NCBI GenBank assembly: GCA_028287105.1
Contig: JAQBQH010000338.1
Span: 1 to 33,256, forward strand
Direction of reading: 5' to 3'
DNA from: Myxococcales bacterium
GTDB lineage: Bacteria > Myxococcota_A > Polyangia > Palsa-1104
Length of the DNA stretch: 33,256 nucleotides
Numbering within the stretch: the stretch's first letter is position 1; the number at the start of each line of letters is the position of its first letter. The notes under the pieces were generated by a model, which ran no database searches, was not told the origin of the DNA, and worked only from the letters and a program-made list of their open reading frames with translations. Below, piece after piece: positions 25,129 through 31,696 of the stretch. The position numbers and the translations under genes are program-made.

Positions 25129-25922
25129 CGATCCTCCGTTCCGGTCAGCTGGCGTGCGGTGGCGACGCGGGCGACGTGGTCGCGCGCGACGAGCCAGCCG
25201 GGCGCGCCGAGGAGGCGGCCGGCGGCATGAGCGAAGACACGGAACCGGCCCAGCGACGGCGTACAGCCGGCGTTGTAGAGGCCGAGCGGGCGGGCGTCGC
25301 CGACGAAGAGGCGGGTCGCGCGCGGGACGTGTCGGTGGCCGTGGAGCACGAGGTCGCAGCGGCCGCGCAGGCGGGACAGGAGGGCCGCGCCGAGGCGCAG
25401 CTCGGTGGCGTAGGGCAGGCCGACGCGGGTAGCGAGGAGCTCGGGGAAGGTCTCTTCGGGCAGCGGCAGGAGGTGGTGGTGCATGGTCACGACGACCAGG
25501 TGCGCGGGGGGCGCTTCGGCGACGGCGCAGTCGATGTCGTCGAAGATGGCGTCGCAGAGATCGCCGTGGCCGGCCAGGAGGAAGCGGTTGTGCGCGCCGG
25601 TGGAGTCGACGCGCACGACGAAGAGGCCGGGTGTGGTGACGGTCTGGACGCGCGCGCCCCGACGCAGCCGCGCGCCGACGTCGTCGCCGAGGCGGTCGTG
25701 GTTGCCGGGCACGACGGTGAGGCGGCCGCGGGCGGCCAGCGGCGCGAACAGCCGCTCGAAGCGCGCATGCTCGTCGGTGCGCCCGCGATGGGTGACGTCG
25801 CCGGAGACGATCACGTGATCGACGCCGTCGAGGCTGTCGACGGCGCGAGCCACTTCGGCGTCGGAGGCGGGCGAGCGGCCGAGGTGCAGGTCGGAGAGAT
25901 GGGCCAGGGTTCGCAGCGTCAT
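25125..25922 (-). CDS. calcineurin-like metallophosphoesterase
   Basis: The protein has 265 residues with no signal peptide, so it is cytosolic or peripheral at the inner membrane. All five metal-site blocks are present: DLHLG (Asp11, His13), GDVTHRG (Asp42), GNHD (73-76), MHHHLLP (148-150) and HGHRH (194-198). The family includes LpxH-type UDP-diacylglucosamine hydrolases, cyclic nucleotide phosphodiesterases and PlcP, a phospholipase C-type enzyme that makes diacylglycerol for glycolipid synthesis during phosphate starvation. Its four-base overlap with a lipid glycosyltransferase favours a lipid role. The ATG at 25922 starts on the first strand of the fold. Confidence 0.87.
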   Translation of the reverse strand: MTLRTLAHLSDLHLGRSPASDAEVARAVDSLDGVDHVIVSGDVTHRGRTDEHARFERLFAPLAARGRLTVVPGNHDRLGDDVGARLRRGARVQTVTTPGLFVVRVDSTGAHNRFLLAGHGDLCDAIFDDIDCAVAEAPPAHLVVVTMHHHLLPLPEETFPELLATRVGLPYATELRLGAALLSRLRGRCDLVLHGHRHVPRATRLFVGDARPLGLYNAGCTPSLGRFRVFAHAAGRLLGAPGWLVARDHVARVATARQLTGTEDR

Positions 25923-26003
25923 CGTGCGGCGAAGGTAGCGGACGCGTGCAACGGTGGCGTTCGGGTGGCGTCACGCCCGCGCAAAAGGTAGGTTAGTTCT
26001 CGA

Positions 26004-26501
26004 ATGGCGACTCATCCCACTGCGCCGCCGAGCGCGAAACCGCACGGCAACGACAAACCGATCAGCGGCTGGGGAGGTGCGCGAAAAGGCGCCGGCCGGC
26101 CGCGCAAGGATGGGACCAAGCCGCTGAAGCCGGGCGTGCCGCATCTTCCGCGCCCGTCGCTGACCGGGCAGCTACCGGTTCACGTGACCTGGCGGCTCCG
26201 GCCCGAGGTGTGGAGCGAGCGCACGGCCGAGCTGTTCGACGTGTTGAAGGAAATCATGTACGCGGCCGAGCGGCCGGGTTTTCACGTGATGCACTGCGGG
26301 TTCAAGCGCGATTACATTCATTTGATCGTCGAGGCCGAGGACCGGCCGTCGCTGTCGCGCGGGTTGCAGGGCGTGGGCGTGCGGCTGGCGCGGGCGATCA
26401 ACTTCCTCCTCGGTCGCTCGGGAGGGATCGTGACCGATCGCTTTCACTCGACCATCTTGCGCACGCCCAAGCTGTTGCGCGAGGCGCGCGCGCTGTTCTG
26501 A
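26004..26501 (+). pseudogene. degenerate RAYT (IS200-like Y1 transposase), probably inactive
   Basis: The protein has 165 residues. It has the typical basic N-terminal motif WGGARKGAGRPRK and a Y1/HUH transposase-like domain from about residue 58 (PVHVTWRLRPEVW, then FHVMHCGFKRDYIHLIVEAE, VRLARAINFLLG and VTDRFHSTILRTP). Relatives have H-x-H where this protein has Y-I-H, so the first metal His is lost (TAC, one base from CAC). The reading frame then stops at LREARALF, just where family members carry the catalytic Tyr and a further tail. Both catalytic elements are therefore missing. It may be a decayed or domesticated copy. It lies between two response-regulator paralogues and is convergent with the second. 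Confidence 0.75.
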
Positions 26502-26511
26502 GCGCCGCGGC

Positions 26512-27258
26512 TCAGTCGCAGCGCATGCGGTAGCCGATCGAGCGCACCGTCTCGACGCGCTCGCCGGCGCTGCCGAGCTTGGCGCGCAGCCGCTTGACGT
26601 GAGTCTCGATGGTGCGCGTCGAGGAGTCGACCGGGTAGCTCCAGACGTGCTTGAGCAGCTCCTCGCGGGTGCGCACCCTCCCCTGCCCTTCCATGAGGTA
26701 GACCAGCAGGCGGAATTCCAGCAGCGCCAGCCCCAGCTCGCGCCCGTCGACGCGCGTCAGGCAGGCGTCGAGGTCGACCTCGATGCCGCCGGAGACAAGG
26801 CGGCGCTGGTTCCCCTCTTCGGTGCGCCCGAGCGGCGCCGAGAGGCGGCGGCGCACGACGTTGAGCCGCAGCACCAGCTCGCGCACGCTGAACGGCTTGG
26901 CGACGTAGTCGTCGGCGCCCAGCTCGAGGCCGGCGATGCGATCGGCCTCGCCGCCGCGCGCGGTCAGCATCACGATCGGGATCTCGCGCGTCTCCGGATC
27001 GGCCTTGAGCCGGCGCGCGACCTCGATGCCCGACACGTCGGGCAGGTTGAGGTCGAGGAGGATCATGTCCGGCTCGTGGCGCGCCGCCTGCTGCAGCGCC
27101 TCCTCCCCCGTCGCTGCATGCAAGGTGCGGTAGCCGGCCTGCTTCAAGTTGAAGTCGAGCAGATGCCGAAGATCCTTTTCGTCGTCGACGATGAGCACGG
27201 TCGGGGCCGCGCCGGCGTTGCCGAACGTCATGTGCATCTCCGCCTGCATGCTGTTCAT
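26512..27258 (-). CDS. phoB: PhoB-type response regulator (second copy, end of pst operon)
   Basis: The protein has 248 residues. The receiver has VLIVDDEKD, Asp69 in MILLDLNLPDVSG, MLTARG and YVAKPF. The winged-helix output has LALLEFRLLVYLMEGQGRV, RTIETHVKRLRAKLG and VRSIGYRM. Position at the end of porin-pstSCAB-phoU suggests the phosphate regulator PhoB, which would activate Pho genes when phosphorylated. The symbol rests on context and could equally apply to the copy at 23222. Four in-frame ATGs are possible. The first (27258) overlaps the phoU stop as ATGA; 27249 and 27231 have GAGG and GGAG at better spacing and would remove 3 or 9 residues from a non-conserved N-terminus. Confidence 0.87.
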   Translation of the reverse strand: MNSMQAEMHMTFGNAGAAPTVLIVDDEKDLRHLLDFNLKQAGYRTLHAATGEEALQQAARHEPDMILLDLNLPDVSGIEVARRLKADPETREIPIVMLTARGGEADRIAGLELGADDYVAKPFSVRELVLRLNVVRRRLSAPLGRTEEGNQRRLVSGGIEVDLDACLTRVDGRELGLALLEFRLLVYLMEGQGRVRTREELLKHVWSYPVDSSTRTIETHVKRLRAKLGSAGERVETVRSIGYRMRCD

Positions 27259-27941
27259 CCTCGTGGCCGCGGCCAGTGATGGCGGACGTCGCGTCCGCGA
27301 ACGAAGTAGATGACCATCTCGGCGATGTTGGTGGCGTGGTCGCCGATGCGCTCGAGATAGCGCGACACCGACGAGAGCGCGAGCGCGCGCGCCACCGTGT
27401 GCGCGTCGTTGACGTCGCCGCCCGAGATGACGTCGGCGATGACGTGCATGTTGAGCGCGTCGATGTCGACGTCGCCGTCGATCACCTTTTCGGCGCGCTC
27501 GGCGTCGCCATGCACGAAGGCGTCGAGCGCCAGCTGCACGGCGCCCAGCACCCGCTCGGCCAACAGCTCGATGCGATCCTGCATCGGCGAGAGCGGAAAG
27601 CGCATGAGGTCGCGCACGCGCTTGGCGATGTTGACCGCCAGGTCGCCGATGCGCTCGAGGTCGGTGACCACCTTGAGCGCCAGCATCACGAAGCGCAGAT
27701 CGCTCGCCACCGGCTGTCGTCGCGCCAGGATCAAGAACGCCAGCTCGTCGATCCCGATCTCGTCCTGATCGATCGTCGCGTCGGCGTCGATGACCGCCTG
27801 CGCGATGGTGTCGTCGCGCTTGACCAGCGCCTGCACCGCGCGCGCGATCTGCTCCTCGGCGCGGCCGCCCATTGCCAACAGCCGGTCGCGCAACGTGCGC
27901 AGCTCGCGGTCGAACTCCCGGCTGGTATGTCCCTTGTCCAC
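27255..27941 (-). CDS. phoU: phosphate transport regulator PhoU
   Basis: The protein has 228 residues and two PhoU three-helix repeats. Each carries the metal-binding E/D-x3-D-type motif: LERIGDLAVNIAKR in the first repeat and YLERIGDHATNIAE in the second. PhoU links the Pst transporter to the PhoR/PhoB system and restrains uptake when phosphate is plentiful. Two adjacent GTG codons can start it; 27941 is preferred because GGAGG, which overlaps the pstB stop, lies 5 nt upstream, whereas it is only 2 nt from 27944. Confidence 0.95.
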   Translation of the reverse strand: MDKGHTSREFDRELRTLRDRLLAMGGRAEEQIARAVQALVKRDDTIAQAVIDADATIDQDEIGIDELAFLILARRQPVASDLRFVMLALKVVTDLERIGDLAVNIAKRVRDLMRFPLSPMQDRIELLAERVLGAVQLALDAFVHGDAERAEKVIDGDVDIDALNMHVIADVISGGDVNDAHTVARALALSSVSRYLERIGDHATNIAEMVIYFVRGRDVRHHWPRPRG

Positions 27942-27950
27942 CACGCCCTC

Positions 27951-28733
27951 CTACCCGAACTTTCCAGTGACGTAATCTTCCGTCTCGCGCCGCTCGGGTC
28001 GCGTGAACAGCTGCTGCGTCGTGCCATGCTCGATGAGCACACCCATGTAGAAGAAGGCGGTCTTGTCGCTGATGCGGATCGCCTGCTGCATGTTGTGGGT
28101 CACGATCACGATCGTGTATTGCTGCTTGAGCTCGTCGATGAGCTCCTCGATCTTGGCGGTGGCGATGGGGTCGAGCGCCGAGGCCGGCTCGTCCATCAGC
28201 AGCACCTCCGGCTCGACGGCGAGCGCGCGCGCGATGCACAAGCGCTGCTGCTGCCCGCCCGAGAGCGCGATGGCGCTGGCGTCGAGGCGGTCCTTGACCT
28301 CGTCCCACAGCGCCGTCTGCGTCAGCGTGCGCTCGACGATCGCTTCGTAGTCGGCGCGCACGCGATTGAGGCGCAGCCCCGCCACCACGTTGTCGCGGAT
28401 CGACATCGTGGGAAACACGTTGGGCCGCTGGAAGACCATACCGACGCGCCGGCGCAGATAGACCGGGTCGACGGCATAGACGTCTTCTCCGTCGAGGAGC
28501 ACGCGCCCCTCGGACCGCGCGCCCGGCGTCAGCTCGTGCATGCGGTTGAGGCAGCGCACGAACGTCGACTTGCCGCAGCCCGACGGACCGATGATGGCGA
28601 GCACGCTGCGCGCGTCGACGCCGAGCGAGATGTCCTTGACCGCATGGACGTTGCCGAACCATGCGTCGAGCTTCTGCACCTCGAGCTTGGGGCGCGCGGT
28701 GTCGGCGACCGGCGTGGACAGTGCGACGTTCAT
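27951..28733 (-). CDS. pstB: phosphate ABC transporter ATP-binding protein PstB
   Basis: The protein has 260 residues. Walker [10 protein letters not shown] is at 49-57, followed by the Q-loop [13 protein letters not shown], signature LSGGQQQR, Walker [13 protein letters not shown] and switch His in VTHNMQQA, all as in PstB. The RPNVFPTMS segment and the HGTTQQLF tail are typical of the family. It powers Pi import through PstC-PstA. The ATG at 28733 overlaps the pstA stop (ATGA); an upstream open frame to 28817 is an antisense-like extension inside pstA. Confidence 0.97.
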   Translation of the reverse strand: MNVALSTPVADTARPKLEVQKLDAWFGNVHAVKDISLGVDARSVLAIIGPSGCGKSTFVRCLNRMHELTPGARSEGRVLLDGEDVYAVDPVYLRRRVGMVFQRPNVFPTMSIRDNVVAGLRLNRVRADYEAIVERTLTQTALWDEVKDRLDASAIALSGGQQQRLCIARALAVEPEVLLMDEPASALDPIATAKIEELIDELKQQYTIVIVTHNMQQAIRISDKTAFFYMGVLIEHGTTQQLFTRPERRETEDYVTGKFG

Positions 28734-29623
28734 GCCTGGCTCCGACGGCCGGCCGCCAGTCGTGCGATGAGGCTCAGGCCGCCGATGAGGATGAGAAGAC
28801 AGAGCGCTGCGCCCCACGCCTTATCGTGCCAGTCCTCGTAGGGGCTGATGGCGTAGTTGTAGATCTGCACCGTCAGCGACGCGGTTGGCTGCAGCGGATG
28901 AAGATTCCAGTACTGGTTGTTCAGCGCCGTGAAGAGGAGCGGCGCGGTCTCGCCGGCGGCGCGCGCGATGGCGAGCAGCGCCGCGTTGATGAGCCCACCG
29001 AGCGCGGTACGCAGCACCACCGACAGGCTGGTGCGCCAGGCGGGCACGCCGAGCGCCAAGGAGGCCTCGCGCAACGAGCGCGGCACCAGCCGAATCATCT
29101 CCTCGGTCGCCCGCGCCAGCGTCGGGATCATGAGGATGGCGAGCGCGACGGCGCCGGCCATGGCCGAGAAGTGGCGCATCGGCAGCACGATGAGGCCGTA
29201 GGCGACGACGCCGACGACGATCGATGGCACGCCCGCCAGAACCTCGGCGGTGAAGCGCACGACGTGGCCGAGCTTGCCGTCGCCGCGCTCGGCCAAGAAG
29301 ATGCCGGCGCCGACGCCGAGCGGCAGGCCGATGCAGGACGCCAGCCCGACCATGAACAGCGTGCCGACGATGGCGTTGCCGACACCGCCGCCCAGCTCGC
29401 CGACGGGCGCGGGCAGCTTGGTGAAGAACGACAGCGAGAGCGAGTGGATGCCCTTCGACACCACCAGCCACAGCACGCTGAAGAGCGGCACCAGCGCCAG
29501 CGCCACCGCCGCCGCGCACAGGCCGGTCATGACGCCGTTGGTGACGGCGCGCGCGCGGTGGCTGCCCACGCGACGGGGAATGGCGTACTGGCCCGCTGCG
29601 ACGTTGGTCATCGCCATGTTCAT
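28730..29623 (-). CDS. pstA: phosphate ABC transporter permease PstA
   Basis: This is a 297-residue inner-membrane permease with about six hydrophobic segments, for example [20 protein letters not shown] and [20 protein letters not shown]. The coupling-helix (EAA-type) motif reads [20 protein letters not shown], and [17 protein letters not shown] is the PstA-specific AxGETAPL stretch. The first ATG (29623) overlaps the pstC stop as ATGA. The next ATGs (29617, 29611) are possible but less likely. Confidence 0.96.
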   Translation of the reverse strand: MNMAMTNVAAGQYAIPRRVGSHRARAVTNGVMTGLCAAAVALALVPLFSVLWLVVSKGIHSLSLSFFTKLPAPVGELGGGVGNAIVGTLFMVGLASCIGLPLGVGAGIFLAERGDGKLGHVVRFTAEVLAGVPSIVVGVVAYGLIVLPMRHFSAMAGAVALAILMIPTLARATEEMIRLVPRSLREASLALGVPAWRTSLSVVLRTALGGLINAALLAIARAAGETAPLLFTALNNQYWNLHPLQPTASLTVQIYNYAISPYEDWHDKAWGAALCLLILIGGLSLIARLAAGRRSQA

Positions 29624-30564
29624 GCCGCCACCAGCCGGCGCGCCGACAAGCGCACCAGGAGGCGCGCCGAGGCCGAGAGCATGAGGGTCACGCCAAAAAG
29701 GACGAGCGCCAGGCCCGCCAGCGCACCGGTGTGCACGGCGCCCGACGCTTCGGCGAACTCGTTGGCGATCACCGACGGCAAGGAGTAGCCGGCGGCGAAG
29801 AGGGAGCCGTGGATCTCGGGCTGGTTGCCGATGAGCATCGTGACCGCCATGGTCTCGCCGAGCGCCCGCGCCAGACCGAGGATGACCGCGCCCATGATGC
29901 CGCGCCGCGCGTAGGGCAATACGACCGCGCCGATCGCCTCCCAGCGCGTCGCGCCGAGTGCCAGCGCGCCTTCGCGCAGCGCCGCCGGCATGGTGCGCAG
30001 GACCTCGATGGTCACCGACGCAATCGTCGGCAGGATCATGATGGCGAGGACGATCCCGGCCGGCAAAAAGCCGATGCCCATCGGCGCGCCCTGGAAGAGC
30101 GGCAGAAAGCCGAGCCGATGTTGCAGCGCCGGCTCGACGACATCGCGCAAGATCGGCACCAGCACCATGAGCCCCCAGAGGCCGAACACGACGCTGGGAA
30201 TCGCCGCCAGGATCTCGACGAAGAAGGAGACGAAGCGGCGAACACGCGACGGCGACATCTCGGTCAGAAACAGCGCCAGCCCGATGGCCACCGGCATGGC
30301 GACGACGATGGCGATGGCCGAGGTCACGAGCGTGCCGTAGATGAAGGGCAGCGCGCCGAACGAATCCTCGACGGGATTCCAGTCGCTGCCGGTGAGAAAG
30401 CGGAAGAAGCCGAGCTTGGCAAACGCGGGAGCCGACAGCCGCGCGCACGCCACCACGATGATGCCGACCACCAAGAGCACCGCGCCGCCGAGCAGCGTGA
30501 TGCCGGCTGCGAACGCGCGATCTCCGAGGTGGGCGTGGCGCGGCGTATCAGCTCCCGAGGCCAT
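29620..30564 (-). CDS. pstC: phosphate ABC transporter permease PstC
   Basis: This is a 314-residue inner-membrane permease. It has the PstC signature in GFFRFLTGSDWNP and FGALPFIYGTLVTSAIAI, the coupling motif ALREGALALGATRWEAIGAV, and LARALGETMAVTMLIGN. About six transmembrane helices are visible. The ATG at 30564 is one base after the pstS stop, so translation is coupled. A long segment between helices (RDVVEPALQHRLGFLPLFQG) is normal for the family. Confidence 0.96.
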   Translation of the reverse strand: MASGADTPRHAHLGDRAFAAGITLLGGAVLLVVGIIVVACARLSAPAFAKLGFFRFLTGSDWNPVEDSFGALPFIYGTLVTSAIAIVVAMPVAIGLALFLTEMSPSRVRRFVSFFVEILAAIPSVVFGLWGLMVLVPILRDVVEPALQHRLGFLPLFQGAPMGIGFLPAGIVLAIMILPTIASVTIEVLRTMPAALREGALALGATRWEAIGAVVLPYARRGIMGAVILGLARALGETMAVTMLIGNQPEIHGSLFAAGYSLPSVIANEFAEASGAVHTGALAGLALVLFGVTLMLSASARLLVRLSARRLVAA

Positions 30565-30565
30565 C

Positions 30566-31594
30566 TCAGTTGCTCGCGATCACGCTCTTGCCAGCGACGG
30601 TGACGGTCCTGAGCGCCGCCTCGACCTTGGCCACCACCGGCTTCGGCAGCGGCGCATAGTCGAGCGGGCCGGCGAGCTTCTGGCCGTCGTGGACCGCCCA
30701 CCAGAGGAACTGGCCGATGGCCTTGCCCTTGGCGGCGTCGGGCTGCTCCTTGTAGATGAGCACGTAGGTGAACGACGAGATCGGATAGGCGTTCTTGCCC
30801 TTGGCGTCGGTGATGGAGACGCGGAAGTCGGGCGGCATGGCGACGCCGGCGGCGGCTTCCGAGGTGGTCTCGATCGACGGCAGGATGAAGCTGCCGTCGG
30901 CGTTCTTGAGCGCGGCCATCGAGAGCTTGTTCTGCCGCGCGTAGGCCAGCTCGACGTAGCCGATGGCGCCGGGCGTCGACTTGACCGTGCCGGTGACCCC
31001 TTCGTTGCCCTTGCCGCCGAGACCGACCGGCCACTTGACGCTCTTGCCGACGCCGACGCCGCTCTTCCAGGCCGGCGAGACCTTGCCGAGGTAGTCGGTG
31101 AAGACCGCCGTCGTGCCCGAGCCGTCCGAGCGATGGGCGACGGTGATGGCGACGTCGGGCAGCTTGGGCTGGCCGGCGATCGCCTGCAGCTTGGGGTCGT
31201 TCCAGCGCGTGATCTTGCCGAGGAAGATGTCGGACAGCGCTTCCGGCGTCAGCTTCACGCCCTCGGGAGCGCCGTTGTAGACCACGGCGACGGCGCCGAG
31301 CACCGTCGGGATGTGCATGACGCCGGGGGCCTTCTTGAGCTCCTCGTCGTTCATCGGTGAATCGGAGGCGCCGAAGTCGATCGTCTTCTCGGTGATCTGC
31401 TTGACGCCCCCGCCCGAGCCGATCGACTGATAGTTGAACTTCAGCTCGGGGTGCAGCTTGTTGTATTCCGAGAACCACTTGGAATAGAGCGGGAAGGGAA
31501 AGGTCGCCCCCGCGCCGTTGATCAGTAGGGAATCGGCGCGCGCGAGGCCTCCCGTGAGGGAGAGCGCTGCCAGAAACCATCCGAGTCGCTTCAT
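30566..31594 (-). CDS. pstS: periplasmic phosphate-binding protein PstS
   Basis: The protein has 342 residues and a cleavable signal peptide (MKRLGWFLAALSLTGGLARA), not a lipoprotein. The phosphate-contact loops are visible: INGAGATFPFPLY, YQSIGSGGGVKQI, FGASDSPM and AHRSDGSGTTAVF. It binds Pi in the periplasm and delivers it to PstCA. AGGAG lies 8 nt before the ATG. The 102-base gap to the porin upstream contains inverted repeats and an 11-base periodic element that may allow separate control. Confidence 0.97.
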   Translation of the reverse strand: MKRLGWFLAALSLTGGLARADSLLINGAGATFPFPLYSKWFSEYNKLHPELKFNYQSIGSGGGVKQITEKTIDFGASDSPMNDEELKKAPGVMHIPTVLGAVAVVYNGAPEGVKLTPEALSDIFLGKITRWNDPKLQAIAGQPKLPDVAITVAHRSDGSGTTAVFTDYLGKVSPAWKSGVGVGKSVKWPVGLGGKGNEGVTGTVKSTPGAIGYVELAYARQNKLSMAALKNADGSFILPSIETTSEAAAGVAMPPDFRVSITDAKGKNAYPISSFTYVLIYKEQPDAAKGKAIGQFLWWAVHDGQKLAGPLDYAPLPKPVVAKVEAALRTVTVAGKSVIASN

Positions 31595-31627
31595 TTGCGT
31601 TCTCCTTTGGCTACGAGAATCCTAGGG

Positions 31628-31643
31628 GACGACATGTGTCGTC
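31628..31643. repeat. inverted repeat in the pstS leader
   Basis: GACGACA-TG-TGTCGTC is a perfect 7-bp inverted repeat 33 bases upstream of the pstS ATG. With a 2-nt centre it is a better protein-binding palindrome than an RNA hairpin; there is no T tract, so a terminator is unlikely. Confidence 0.5.
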
Positions 31644-31652
31644 TCCGTGACG

Positions 31653-31668
31653 TGTTCGCGAACAGTTC
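31653..31668 (-). promoter_or_regulatory. GAAC/GTTC repeat element upstream of pstS
   Basis: On the minus strand GAAC-T-GTTC-GC-GAAC makes overlapping palindromes, including the 12-bp perfect palindrome TGTTCGCGAACA (31653-31664). CGAAC occurs twice with an 11-base period, and CTGTTCG within it resembles the first half of the Pho-box-like repeat at 23970. The second half is poor, so only a regulatory role in general is proposed. Confidence 0.35.
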
Positions 31669-31696
31669 GGGAAGCTCGAGTCGCTGAGCGGCGGTG

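Noticed and set aside
25923-26003. A Pho box upstream of the phosphoesterase-glycosyltransferase pair
   Set aside because: No CTGT-N7-CTGT pattern is present; only short ACCTT-type repeats with no convincing geometry.
28730-30448. A 572-codon frame extending pstA upstream through pstC
   Set aside because: The PstA protein starts at the ATG overlapping the pstC stop; the extension is an out-of-frame reading of pstC.
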